A stretch of 64,000 bases of DNA from NCBI RefSeq assembly GCF_963664415.1, contig NZ_OY761445.1, positions 1,266,501 through 1,330,500 of the forward strand. Direction: 5' to 3'. Of this stretch, positions 16,482 to 25,186 are shown piece after piece. Position 1 is the first letter of the stretch; each line of letters starts with the position of its first letter. Under the pieces are notes generated by a model. The model did not search any database. It was not told the origin of the DNA and was given only the letters and a program-made list of their open reading frames with translations. The translations under genes were made by a program, and so were the position numbers. The DNA is from an uncultured Desulfobacter sp. GTDB taxonomy: Bacteria > Desulfobacterota > Desulfobacteria > Desulfobacterales > Desulfobacteraceae.

Positions 16482-18572
16482 CTAATATGTTTCTAATTTT
16501 GCACGCTCTATGGCCGCTTCATCACGAACGGTTCGTGGCCGCTGCATCAAATAAAGCAGACCGTAAATCACCAATCCAATTAAATATGTCCAGTATCGCT
16601 GCCCGTGGGGAATCCCCAGCCATGAAGCAACCTGATCCGGACGCATCAAAATAAACGTCACACACAGGAACAATGGAATTTCCCATTTTTTATTTTTGGC
16701 TACAAACCACCCCTGGGTTGCCGATGCAAAGGCAAAGTTGCCGACACACGCCATAAGAAATATCAATATTCCCTGGAACCATGAATTCACGTTATGCAAG
16801 ATAAGGTCGGAATTAAAAATAAACATAAACGGCAAAATAGCCGTCCGGATATCATACATAAACCCCTGAATACCGGTCGCAATGGGCGGTGATTTGGCGA
16901 TGGCCGAAGCGGCATAGGCTGCAAGCCCAACCGGCGGCGTATCATCAGCTAAGATACCGAAATAAAAGCAGAAAAGGTGGGCGGACATCAACGGAACTAT
17001 AAACCCTTGAGCCCCACCAATGGTAACAATCGCCGGCGCGGTCAACGCGGCCATAACAATGTAGGTTGCCGTGGTCGGCAACCCCATGCCGATAACCAGG
17101 CTGGCAATCGCTGTAATAAGCAACATCAGAAACACATTGCCCATGGAAAGAACGTCAATAATTTCAGATATAAGGTTGCCCAACCCCAACGCCACAACCC
17201 CCACAATAATACCCGCCGCTGCTGTTGCCAGCGCCACGGAAACCATATTTCTCGCGCCGGAAGCAAGCGCTTCCAAAATCGTCAAAAAAGATCGCTTAAA
17301 CGCCGGCAAAATCGGTGTGCCTTCCCGATAAGCCAAATAGGGATGCTGGAAAATCATAAGAACAAACAGTACCAAAATGGCGTTAAACGCAGCAAGCTCC
17401 GGCGAATGACGAACCACAATCAACTCATAAAGCAACATGCAAAGGGGAATTAAAAAATGGACACCACTGAGCAGGGTTTTGAAAAATTGCGGCAGTTCAC
17501 TTTTAGGCAGTCCCTTGATACCCGCTTTTGAGGCTTCAATGTGAGAGATGAAAAAAAGCGCCGCGTAGGAAGCAAAAGCAGGAATCGCCGCTGCTTTAAC
17601 CACCTCAATATATGGAACATTTACATATTCGGCGATAATAAAAGCCGCCGCCCCCATAATCGGTGGCGCCAGCTGCCCATCTGTGGACGCCGCAACTTCA
17701 ATTGCCGCCGCTTTGGTCGGTGCATACCCCACTTTTTTCATCATAGGTATAGTAAATGTCCCGGTTGTTACAATATTTGCGATGGAAGAACCGGACACAA
17801 GACCTGTCAGACCGGAACCCATGATGGCCGCTTTGGCCGGCCCGCCCTTAAAACGGCCCAATAAACTTAACGCAAGCTGTATAAAGTAGTGACCGGCACC
17901 GGCTTTATCCAGCATGGCGCCAAATAACACAAATAAAAAAACGATCGTGGCCGATACATCCAAGGGGATACCATAAATCCCTTCGGTTGACATGGTCATC
18001 TGCCCCACAAAACGCCCGAGAGAGGTTCCCTTGAAGGCAATTAAATCAGGCATATAAGGACCTAAAAAGGAATAGGCGATAAAACCGCCGGCAATCACGG
18101 GAAGTGCCGGCCCAATAGTTCTTCTGGCCGCCTCAAGAAGCAACACAACCAAGGCAATCCCGATCACAATATCCATCGTTGTAGGTGAGCCGTACCGGGA
18201 AATAATCTGATCGTAGTTAATGACAAGATAGAGCGCACAATACGCCGCAAAGGCGGCAATCGCCATGTCCAGTATCGGTATCCGTTTGTGGTGAGCGAAA
18301 TATTTGAGGCCGAAAATAGGTTTCTTCAGCAAAGGATAATTAAGAAAAACCAACACCATGGCAAACGCGAGATGAATCGCACGAATATATGTCGAATCGA
18401 GCAGTACAAATCTTGGCAAAGAAAGCTGGAAAAGGCTCCATGCAATGGCAATTGTTGGAATCAGATACTTTTGCCACCCATCAGGCTTTCGCCCGATCCC
18501 CTCTTCTTCTTCAGCAAGCCTTTTGGCTTCATCTAAACCATCTTCCACCTTATCAATTCTAATCTTACTCAT
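16482..18572 (-). CDS. TRAP transporter permease, fused DctQ-DctM type
   Basis: 696 residues with about 18 hydrophobic segments. The first ~170 residues form the small-subunit-like part, followed by the large permease (DctM) with TGLVSGSSIANIVTTG, then IGMGLPTTATYIVMAAL and SAHLFCFYFGILADDTPPVG, which are the TRAP signature loops. Fused 4TM/12TM permeases are typical of the TAXI subfamily. It is transcribed after the receptor gene, separated by a hairpin, and imports an organic acid or similar using an ion gradient; the substrate is unknown. Confidence 0.93.
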   Translation of the reverse strand: MSKIRIDKVEDGLDEAKRLAEEEEGIGRKPDGWQKYLIPTIAIAWSLFQLSLPRFVLLDSTYIRAIHLAFAMVLVFLNYPLLKKPIFGLKYFAHHKRIPILDMAIAAFAAYCALYLVINYDQIISRYGSPTTMDIVIGIALVVLLLEAARRTIGPALPVIAGGFIAYSFLGPYMPDLIAFKGTSLGRFVGQMTMSTEGIYGIPLDVSATIVFLFVLFGAMLDKAGAGHYFIQLALSLLGRFKGGPAKAAIMGSGLTGLVSGSSIANIVTTGTFTIPMMKKVGYAPTKAAAIEVAASTDGQLAPPIMGAAAFIIAEYVNVPYIEVVKAAAIPAFASYAALFFISHIEASKAGIKGLPKSELPQFFKTLLSGVHFLIPLCMLLYELIVVRHSPELAAFNAILVLFVLMIFQHPYLAYREGTPILPAFKRSFLTILEALASGARNMVSVALATAAAGIIVGVVALGLGNLISEIIDVLSMGNVFLMLLITAIASLVIGMGLPTTATYIVMAALTAPAIVTIGGAQGFIVPLMSAHLFCFYFGILADDTPPVGLAAYAASAIAKSPPIATGIQGFMYDIRTAILPFMFIFNSDLILHNVNSWFQGILIFLMACVGNFAFASATQGWFVAKNKKWEIPLFLCVTFILMRPDQVASWLGIPHGQRYWTYLIGLVIYGLLYLMQRPRTVRDEAAIERAKLETY

Positions 18573-18613
18573 CTACGACCTCAAATGAATGATCTAAAAT
18601 TAAACTAAACAAC

Positions 18614-18660
18614 GTAAAAAAAAGGCCAAAAGCAAAACAGCGCCGGCTCCCGGCCCTTTA
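18614..18660 (-). terminator. Intercistronic hairpin between TRAP receptor and permease
   Basis: On the minus strand AAAGGGCC pairs with GGCCTTT and is followed by a T run (TTTTTTTT). A second GCCGG-GAG-CCGGC hairpin lies inside. This fits partial termination that lowers permease expression relative to the binding protein. Confidence 0.6.
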
Positions 18661-18665
18661 AGAAA

Positions 18666-19637
18666 TTATTTCATTAACCCAACTTCTTTATAGTACTTTT
18701 TTGCACCCGGATGCAACGGAGCGGAAAGACCTGTCAACATTCCTTCTTTGGTCAATGTCACATATGCCGGATGAAGTTTTTTGAACTCTTCAAAATTTTC
18801 AAAAACCTCTTTGGTGATCGCATAAACCACATTTTCAGGAACCTTAGCTGAAGTCACCAATGTTGCTTTCATACCAATCGTTTCCGTATCGGCATCATTT
18901 TGGGCACCCGGATACATGGAGGCTTTAATAACGGTTTTTGAAAAATAGGGGTATTTTTTCAACATGTTGTCTACACCTGTGATAGAAGTAAAGCGAACCT
19001 TACGGGCACCGGATGTTGCCTCTTTGATCGCACCGTTCGGATGCCCCACCGTGTAAAAAAACGCATCAATACGACCATCTTGCAGAATGCTGGGGGCCTC
19101 AGACGCCTTTATGTATTCTGCAGTAAGATCTTTTTCAGGATCAATGCCGATGGTTTTCAAAATTTCAGTAGCATTTTGAAGCTGACCGGAACCGGGATTC
19201 CCAAGGTTAACAATTTTCCCCTTCAAATCCGCCACATCTATAATGTTGCTTTCAACAGCCGAAATCAATGTGACCGCCTCATCATGAATAGAAAAAACAG
19301 ACCGAAGATCTGTTTGAGGGCCTCTCTCCTTCCACTCCGCAAGGCCCTTCATCGCTTGGAATTGCTTATCTGACTGGGCAATACCGAACTCAAGATCTCC
19401 ACTCATAATCGCATTAATATTAAAAGCTGAGCCACCGGTTGATTCTACGGTTGCACGAATTCCATATTCTTTCTTTTTTATGTTGACCATTTTAGCAATA
19501 GCCCCACCTGTCGGATAATAGACGCCGGTAAGGCCACCAGTACCAATTGTCACAAACTGGGTTTTCGCATACGCCATAGGAAGGATCATCACGACACAAA
19601 AAATTAATGCCAACAGACTCACAACAACTTTTTTCAT
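18666..19637 (-). CDS. TAXI family TRAP transporter solute receptor
   Basis: The start at 19637 is preceded by GGAGG at the right spacing; a longer frame to 19673 precedes this site. A signal peptide (MKKVVVSLLALIF... MAYA) is followed by the TAXI signature FVTIGTGGLTGVYYPTGGAI. Other features are the SGDLEFGIAQSDKQFQAMKG segment and the C-terminal LSAPLHPGAKKYY. Periplasmic receptor for the downstream fused permease. The ligand is unknown. Confidence 0.93.
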   Translation of the reverse strand: MKKVVVSLLALIFCVVMILPMAYAKTQFVTIGTGGLTGVYYPTGGAIAKMVNIKKKEYGIRATVESTGGSAFNINAIMSGDLEFGIAQSDKQFQAMKGLAEWKERGPQTDLRSVFSIHDEAVTLISAVESNIIDVADLKGKIVNLGNPGSGQLQNATEILKTIGIDPEKDLTAEYIKASEAPSILQDGRIDAFFYTVGHPNGAIKEATSGARKVRFTSITGVDNMLKKYPYFSKTVIKASMYPGAQNDADTETIGMKATLVTSAKVPENVVYAITKEVFENFEEFKKLHPAYVTLTKEGMLTGLSAPLHPGAKKYYKEVGLMK

Positions 19638-19884
19638 TTTCGCCTCCATTTCGTTATTTATAATATTTGCCAAGAATCCTTTCGACTATAGAAAAAGTTG
19701 AATCCCATTGCAAGTTTTAAACCCAGAATCCGAATATTTGCGATCAGAAGGACTTAAACATGCTGAAATCAGAATTTTATTATAGCGTATTAACTGATAA
19801 ATTTGCGTTTCCCTTTCTTCTCCTCGTAATTTTTGTTATTAAAATCACACTATTTTTTTTGACTAATTTGAGGAACTACGTCCC

Positions 19885-20334
19885 ATGAAAAGCATAAAAG
19901 GCGATTTAATCCATCTATCCCAGGAAGGGCGATTTGATCTCATTATCCATGGCTGCAACTGTTTTTGTACCATGGGTGCCGGAATTGCTAAACAGATCCG
20001 CACCCAATTTCCTCAAGCCTGGGAAGCCGATCTTGCAACGGAATCCGGTGACAGGTCCAAACTGGGCAGTTATTCAAACGCATGCATAAACTTACCATCC
20101 GGGCGATTGTATGTGATCAATGCCTACACCCAGTATCACTATTCCGGGGATGGGGTACTGGTTGATTATGACGCCGTGGCAAAGGTTTTTGCCGCGCTGA
20201 AAGAACAGTTCGGCGGCCGTCGCATGGGATATCCCAAGATAGGGGCCGGTCTTGCCGGAGGAGACTGGAAAGTCATCAGTAAAATAATTGACAACGCCCT
20301 ATATGGCGAGGCCCACACTTTGGTTGAGCTTTAA
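19885..20334 (+). CDS. Macrodomain (ADP-ribose-binding) protein
   Basis: A stand-alone macrodomain of 149 residues. The N-terminal strand KSIKGDLIHL leads to HGCNCFCTMGAGIAKQI (binding-loop 1), and the second loop is YPKIGAGLAGGDW. The layout resembles Poa1-type ADP-ribose-1''-phosphate phosphatases and TARG1 (GAG...IGAGLAGG), which hydrolyse ADP-ribose derivatives or remove ADP-ribose from proteins. No DarT-type toxin lies beside it, so a DNA ADP-ribosylation defence pair is not supported. Confidence 0.85.
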   Translation: MKSIKGDLIHLSQEGRFDLIIHGCNCFCTMGAGIAKQIRTQFPQAWEADLATESGDRSKLGSYSNACINLPSGRLYVINAYTQYHYSGDGVLVDYDAVAKVFAALKEQFGGRRMGYPKIGAGLAGGDWKVISKIIDNALYGEAHTLVEL

Positions 20335-20368
20335 AAATTTGCGCCGAACCTCAAAATTTTTTAGGAAA

Positions 20369-20411
20369 AGGCAATTCCCCATCGTCACGTATATTAAAGA
20401 AAGAATTGCCT
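20369..20411 (-). terminator. Possible terminator for the two-partner-secretion operon
   Basis: AGGCAATTC (20369-20377) and GAATTGCCT (20403-20411) form a 9-bp stem with a 25-base loop just after the OmpH gene. On the minus strand the stem is followed by TTTTCC, a weak T tract. Confidence 0.35.
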
Positions 20412-20421
20412 ATTTTGACAC

Positions 20422-20961
20422 CTATTTATTCAATTCCTTGAGCACATCTTCTGTAATATCGACTGATTTATCCAGGTATCCGATGGCGTTGGGGTCCTTG
20501 AGTATAATTGTAAATTTATTCTTTTTGGCAACCTTTTTCAAAGCCCCGTCCGCTTTTTTCAAAATTTGAGCAACCAGTTCCCGGTCTTCCTTTGCTATCT
20601 CCTCTTTCGCATCCGCCACCATGCGCTTATACTCTTTAATCAGTGTATTCAACTCTTCAACTCGATCTTTTTTTTCTTGAACCTTTAGCAGGTCAGCTTC
20701 GCTTTCAAGATTAATCTTAATTTCATTAATCGTTTGAAGCTTCTGGTTGATCATGACCTGCTTTTCTTTTCTAAGCCGGTTTATATTTTCCATGGCAGCT
20801 TTTCCCATATTGGATTCCTTAACTAACCGGTCCAGATTGATGTATCCGACTTTGTTGGCGGCGCAGCCTGTATTAAATATTCCTCCTATAACCAATAAAA
20901 ATAAACTGGTAGTTAAAACTATACTCTTTTTAGAAATTGACAACATCGTTTGATCCTTCAT
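20422..20961 (-). CDS. OmpH/Skp-like periplasmic lipoprotein
   Basis: 179 residues. A signal with lipobox IFNTGC is followed by the OmpH start VGYINLDRLVKESNMG, a long charged coiled coil (about residues 55-135), and the terminal strand-helix FTIILKDPNAIGYLDKSVDI. This matches Skp/OmpH chaperones that guard unfolded outer-membrane proteins, but with a lipid anchor. It is last in the TpsB/TpsA operon and could hold TpsA or TpsB during transit. Confidence 0.85.
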   Translation of the reverse strand: MKDQTMLSISKKSIVLTTSLFLLVIGGIFNTGCAANKVGYINLDRLVKESNMGKAAMENINRLRKEKQVMINQKLQTINEIKINLESEADLLKVQEKKDRVEELNTLIKEYKRMVADAKEEIAKEDRELVAQILKKADGALKKVAKKNKFTIILKDPNAIGYLDKSVDITEDVLKELNK

Positions 20962-20986
20962 ACCTTCAATTATAATGCGTTAGCTG

Positions 20987-21616
20987 TTACCGCCCATATT
21001 GCTGCAGCGCGTTTAATTTTTCTTTGCTTTTTTCAAGATCTTTCCAGGGATTATAAACATAAACCGGATCTTTTTTCTGAATCCAGAAATTATACTCTCT
21101 TTCTGCGTTTCCACTTGCGATATCCGCTTCTAGTTTTGCTATCTTGGAAACCAGTCGCCTTTGCTCCGGGTTTCTTGTTTCATCGTTGATTGCCGGCAGG
21201 GTCGGCGGATTAAAATCATCGGGTTCATCATCGGACAATTGAAGATCATTAATATCACCGCTTTGGGTATCATCAAAAAAATAAATCCGACCCCCAACAT
21301 TTGATCCTCTATTATAAACCAAAGCAAAACTATATCCCCGAAGGAGCCTGCTGATCACTTGGGTAACAGGAACCTGCTGAAAATCAACCGGGAGGGTAGA
21401 ATCCTGGAGCCGGCCTAAAATATAAATTTTAATATTGCTCACATCGGCCAATTCTTTTAAAAAGGCGACCACTGAAATATTATTTGAACTACAGGACACC
21501 ATGCCGTTTTGATAGTCAATAACCGAAGGCTTTACCGAGGCGCTTGAAATGCTCGTTCCGAAGATAAAAAAAATAATAATCGCCAGAAAGAATTTATAAA
21601 TTATTAAATTTTTCAC
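20987..21616 (-). CDS. Secreted protein with N-terminal STN (secretin/TonB short N-terminal) domain
   Basis: A signal peptide is followed by an STN-like module at ~37-98 (NNISVVAFLKELADVSNIKI, then LPVDFQQVPVTQVISRLLRG and SFALVY). This module occurs at the N-terminus of secretins, FecA-type receptors and FecR-type sensors. The remaining ~110 residues are acidic and helical without a clear domain. It overlaps the upstream coiled-coil gene by four bases (ATGA). An adaptor between the TonB complex and the outer membrane is conceivable but not shown. Confidence 0.65.
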   Translation of the reverse strand: MKNLIIYKFFLAIIIFFIFGTSISSASVKPSVIDYQNGMVSCSSNNISVVAFLKELADVSNIKIYILGRLQDSTLPVDFQQVPVTQVISRLLRGYSFALVYNRGSNVGGRIYFFDDTQSGDINDLQLSDDEPDDFNPPTLPAINDETRNPEQRRLVSKIAKLEADIASGNAEREYNFWIQKKDPVYVYNPWKDLEKSKEKLNALQQYGR

Positions 21617-22296
21617 TGCTCTATTATTTTTTCTTTGTCTATTTTCTTTATATAGTCCTGCAGCAGATGTTCCATTTCAATCATCCCCAATTTTGTGAAA
21701 GGCTCTGAGCCGTACCCTGCTTTTTTTCTGTATTTCTCGGTTAATTCCTCGGCAATTTCGCTCAGCCTCCGGTTATGTTTAAAATTTCTATCCAGCTTTT
21801 TTTCAAGGTGGCTTATTTCAAATTCCAGCGATTTCTTTTTCGCTTCAAGCGCGTTGATCTGAGCTGTCTTTTCTCTTTCCGACGTTACCGAAGCCTTATA
21901 TTTTTCCACCACCTTTTGCCGGCTTTCTTCAAGTGCAGCTCTGATGGTTTGCATCTTCTCAATGATTGCATTCAAAGATGCGATCTTTATTTGGAACCCT
22001 TCCATTTGATTTTGGACAGCAAGTTTTACTTTTTCAAAATCCTTTATTTCCTTTGTAAGCTTGGCATTTTTTATCTCTTCAGCCATTTTCATACGCATAC
22101 AGGTACCCAGCTTTGCTTTTTCCTGGGCATATTTCTTCTGCACCGCACGAATTCTTTTTTTCCCATCTCCAATCTCTTTATTCAAAGATGCGATTTGCAG
22201 ATCAAGACCATTTTTGACATATAAAAGGTAACCTGTTCCACCAAGGCCGGACAGCATTATTAAAATTATCAAAACTTTAACGATTATTTTTGCCAT
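21613..22296 (-). CDS. Single-pass inner-membrane coiled-coil protein
   Basis: One N-terminal helix (VKVLIILIMLSGLGGTGYLL) is followed by ~190 residues of almost continuous heptad coiled coil rich in Lys/Glu. I see no known domain. Gene order (after the porin, before the STN protein) and coupling by a four-base overlap imply it belongs to the same machine, perhaps as a periplasmic spacer. Confidence 0.7.
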   Translation of the reverse strand: MAKIIVKVLIILIMLSGLGGTGYLLYVKNGLDLQIASLNKEIGDGKKRIRAVQKKYAQEKAKLGTCMRMKMAEEIKNAKLTKEIKDFEKVKLAVQNQMEGFQIKIASLNAIIEKMQTIRAALEESRQKVVEKYKASVTSEREKTAQINALEAKKKSLEFEISHLEKKLDRNFKHNRRLSEIAEELTEKYRKKAGYGSEPFTKLGMIEMEHLLQDYIKKIDKEKIIEQ

Positions 22297-22312
22297 TGCT
22301 TTTTACCTGATT

Positions 22313-24055
22313 TTAAAATTCTGCATTTAGATCAAGCTGGAATGTATCCACAGACAGATCGTCCAACTGAGTATCCCCTAACATCTGCATATCATCTATT
22401 TCGTTGGCACTCATCCATCTTGCCTTTAGCCATACATTTTCATACAACCCAAGTTCCCCGCCAAAAATAAAGCCCTTGGCATTTGTCCCCCCAATATGGA
22501 AATCAGAATCAGTAAACGCATCTATAACCGCATCACTTTCAAGATAGCGGTACTCGACAAACAAATTCCATTCCCATCTCTGTCTTGGTTTAAGATGCCC
22601 GACCTTCAGTCCGACCTGATACCCTGTGTCGCCTGAAATGCTTTCAATGTAGCTTTTCGAAACCCCGGCCTTATTAGCCATTTCGTCTGCATCATATCCA
22701 AGGTTTTTTACCCAGTCGCCATACAAGGATATGCAAATCGGATAAAAAAGAGAATTTGTGATCGCGCCTGTTATGTTCAAAAGTTTAAAATCAGCCAGCA
22801 GGCCATAAGTCGTTCCATTCGGATCTACGGTCTGGTCCATATCGAACACCGTGTTACCCTTTTGCATGTATTTGGGTGCCATGCGGGCAAGTTCTTGTTC
22901 GTCTGCCGTTGTTCTGGTGGTACTTGTTATCGGAAAGCCTTCCACGTTATAGTAATCATAATACGCTGCCGCAATTTTGTATTTCCATCCATATTTTGGC
23001 CGGTGTTCAAATCCGATCTGTCCGCCCAGAAGGTATTTATCACTTTGATTCCATTCCGATTCTTCAAGGGGGAAATATCCCGCCGTAAAAAACCCGCTGA
23101 AGTTATTGGACTTATTTGTATCTGAAATCAATTTAACGGAAACGCCTTCAAGCGCCAGATCACTGTCCCAGACAAGATTCGTGGACATCCATGGATTTTC
23201 CATAATACCGCCTGTAAGTGAAACCTGGGGAATTTTGCCTCCCCAAACTTCTGCTTCCGGCTTATATGTCCAGTCAACGTAAGCCCTGTCCAGTACAATA
23301 TCAGAATGGCTGCTGCTCGCGCTGCCCAATGTATGGTTTGTTGACACCGGATTGTCTACGCTCCCGGTGGCAACCCTGAAACCAGCCGTAACCTTTCCTA
23401 CGTTAACTTCGCCCGGATCAATCAGGTCTGCTTTTGCTGACACCCGAAGCCGGATTCTTTGTCTGTGTCTGTCGTTCGTCGTATTAAGATAAGTCCCCGG
23501 ATCGCTGGGATCTTCGATGTCGGTCGCATTATTTTCATCAAACAAGGTCGATTCGTGCCTTAAGCGGATATCACCGCCAAAACGTATCCGTTGTGCCCAG
23601 GATGATTTCTGAAGCATGGGTTTGTGTTCTTCAGTCATCATCTCCTCCAACCGTTCGACCTCTCTTTGAAGGACAATGGTCTTTCTGATAAGATCGTCAG
23701 ACCTGAATTCGTAATTTTCTTTCAAGTCGCTTAAATCTTTTGTCAGTTTTTCAGTCATACCCTTTGAAACATTTTTTATGTATTCTTCCTGATTTTCAGC
23801 AGGCAGGATTGTAATCGTCTGTTTTGTCTGCACAGCTTGTTCTTTGTAACGTTTTAGAAAGCCTTGTGCTTCCGCATCATTAATTACACCTTTTTCTTTC
23901 ATCAGTTCTATTAGTGCTTCTGTGGAGTCAAAACCGTCTGTCTTTTTTATATCCGCAGCAAAAACACCAGAGCAGTGAAGACCTGTCACCATCAACACCA
24001 AAACTACAAAAATTGATTTTTTTTTCCAGACAGTAAGCACTTTCAAACACTCCAT
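22313..24055 (-). CDS. Putative outer-membrane porin
   Basis: 580 residues with a signal peptide, then an N-terminal helical segment typical of delta/gamma putative porins (STEALIELMKEKGVINDAEA and a coiled coil to ~150). A beta-barrel-like region with many alternating hydrophobic strands follows (IRFGGDIRLRHES, RQRIRLRVSAKADL, KVTAGFRVATG) and it closes with an aromatic strand DTFQLDLNAEF ending in Phe. It probably supplies the outer-membrane channel of this locus. Confidence 0.85.
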   Translation of the reverse strand: MECLKVLTVWKKKSIFVVLVLMVTGLHCSGVFAADIKKTDGFDSTEALIELMKEKGVINDAEAQGFLKRYKEQAVQTKQTITILPAENQEEYIKNVSKGMTEKLTKDLSDLKENYEFRSDDLIRKTIVLQREVERLEEMMTEEHKPMLQKSSWAQRIRFGGDIRLRHESTLFDENNATDIEDPSDPGTYLNTTNDRHRQRIRLRVSAKADLIDPGEVNVGKVTAGFRVATGSVDNPVSTNHTLGSASSSHSDIVLDRAYVDWTYKPEAEVWGGKIPQVSLTGGIMENPWMSTNLVWDSDLALEGVSVKLISDTNKSNNFSGFFTAGYFPLEESEWNQSDKYLLGGQIGFEHRPKYGWKYKIAAAYYDYYNVEGFPITSTTRTTADEQELARMAPKYMQKGNTVFDMDQTVDPNGTTYGLLADFKLLNITGAITNSLFYPICISLYGDWVKNLGYDADEMANKAGVSKSYIESISGDTGYQVGLKVGHLKPRQRWEWNLFVEYRYLESDAVIDAFTDSDFHIGGTNAKGFIFGGELGLYENVWLKARWMSANEIDDMQMLGDTQLDDLSVDTFQLDLNAEF

Positions 24056-24079
24056 TTTATGTGGTTTCCTAAAATAATT

Positions 24080-24775
24080 TCAGCTTTTAAATGTCACTCT
24101 AATTTTCAGCAATTTAGGCATATCTTCAGGCGGCATTTCACTGACCCTGAGTCCCGCGATTGCCTGTTCGACAGCATCATCCACTTTTAATATTCCAGAT
24201 GATTTCGGGATGCTTCTCAGGACCATATTTCCGTTGTCGTCCAACATTATCCACAGAAGCATTTTATGTTTTCCCCCGGGAAGATCCGCCTTGTCTTCAA
24301 GATAAGAATTTACCTTTTCACGAATCTCATCCTGGAGCATACGGGTGTACCAGGCATACCGCTTTAATAAAGACTTGTCTCCACCGCTGCCCCCGATCAG
24401 GGAGCGCCCCCCTTTTTTTGCCTTGAGTCCAAATCCGTCGGCACCGCCAGTCCCGTCGGCATCAAGTCCCAGGTCTTCTCCAGGCGGCGTATCATCCATG
24501 GCATCATCCATATTCTCTTCAATCTGTTCTTCAATTTCCGGCTCAACAATCTCTTCAATCTTTTTTACCTCCGGTTCAGGCAGTTTCTCCTTTATTTTCG
24601 GAGGTGGGGGCGGTTTTACCAGGGTGACCCGCTGTATCTGCCGTTTGCGCACCCCGCTGTCATTTTTCAAAAAAAATTTCAAAGTGAAAAAGAAAAAGGT
24701 ACACAGACAGACAAACACCAGAAAAGATATGCTCACGATTAAACCTTTTTTTTTATTTTCAGCGGAGCTTTTCAT
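24080..24775 (-). CDS. TonB family energy transducer
   Basis: One N-terminal helix (LIVSISFLVFVCLCTFFFF), then a Pro/Glu-rich linker (VKPPPPPKIKEKLPEPEVKK) with a following acidic stretch. The C-terminus has the TonB-type strand-helix-strand (LLWIMLDDNGNMVLRSIPKS, DDAVEQAIAGLRVSEMPPED). The final segment LLKIRVTFKS is typical. With ExbB-like and ExbD genes directly upstream, this is a complete TonB-ExbB-ExbD set. Confidence 0.87.
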   Translation of the reverse strand: MKSSAENKKKGLIVSISFLVFVCLCTFFFFTLKFFLKNDSGVRKRQIQRVTLVKPPPPPKIKEKLPEPEVKKIEEIVEPEIEEQIEENMDDAMDDTPPGEDLGLDADGTGGADGFGLKAKKGGRSLIGGSGGDKSLLKRYAWYTRMLQDEIREKVNSYLEDKADLPGGKHKMLLWIMLDDNGNMVLRSIPKSSGILKVDDAVEQAIAGLRVSEMPPEDMPKLLKIRVTFKS

Positions 24776-24778
24776 TGT

Positions 24779-25186
24779 CTATTTCACCAGTTTTTGGGTA
24801 ACAAGGCCCAGTTGAGATATTTCAAGTTTCTGCATAAGATCCAGCACATCCATGACGTTCTGATAATAAATCTTTGCATCACCCTTTATCACCACCGGAA
24901 AATTCGGATCAACAGCCTTGTGAGCACGCAGGTTTGTCTCCAATTCAGCCATGGTTACAGGATACGCATCCAGATAAAGCTGCCCCTTGTCGTCAATTGT
25001 AATCGCCTTGGTTTTTGGTTTTGCAAGACTTGGCACATCACTAGCCTTGGGCAAATTGACCTTAATCCCCTGGACAGAGGCCGTAACCGCAATAATAAAA
25101 ACCACAAGAAGGGTCCAGGCAAGGTCCAAAAGCGGGGTTACATTTATCTCATCAAAGCTTTCCTGGCTGTAAAGATTTCGTCTCAC
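24779..25186 (-). CDS. exbD: ExbD/TolR family biopolymer transport protein
   Basis: 135 residues with the family form: short N-terminus (FDEINVTPLLDLAWTLLVVF) holding the conserved Asp in a single helix, then a periplasmic domain with AITIDDKGQLYLDAYPV and VVIKGDAKIYYQNVMDVLDL. It overlaps the ExbB-fusion gene by four bases. Confidence 0.93.
   Translation of the reverse strand: MRRNLYSQESFDEINVTPLLDLAWTLLVVFIIAVTASVQGIKVNLPKASDVPSLAKPKTKAITIDDKGQLYLDAYPVTMAELETNLRAHKAVDPNFPVVIKGDAKIYYQNVMDVLDLMQKLEISQLGLVTQKLVK

Noticed and set aside
19885..20334. Macrodomain as part of a DarT/DarG toxin-antitoxin pair
   Set aside because: No DarT-like toxin lies next to it.
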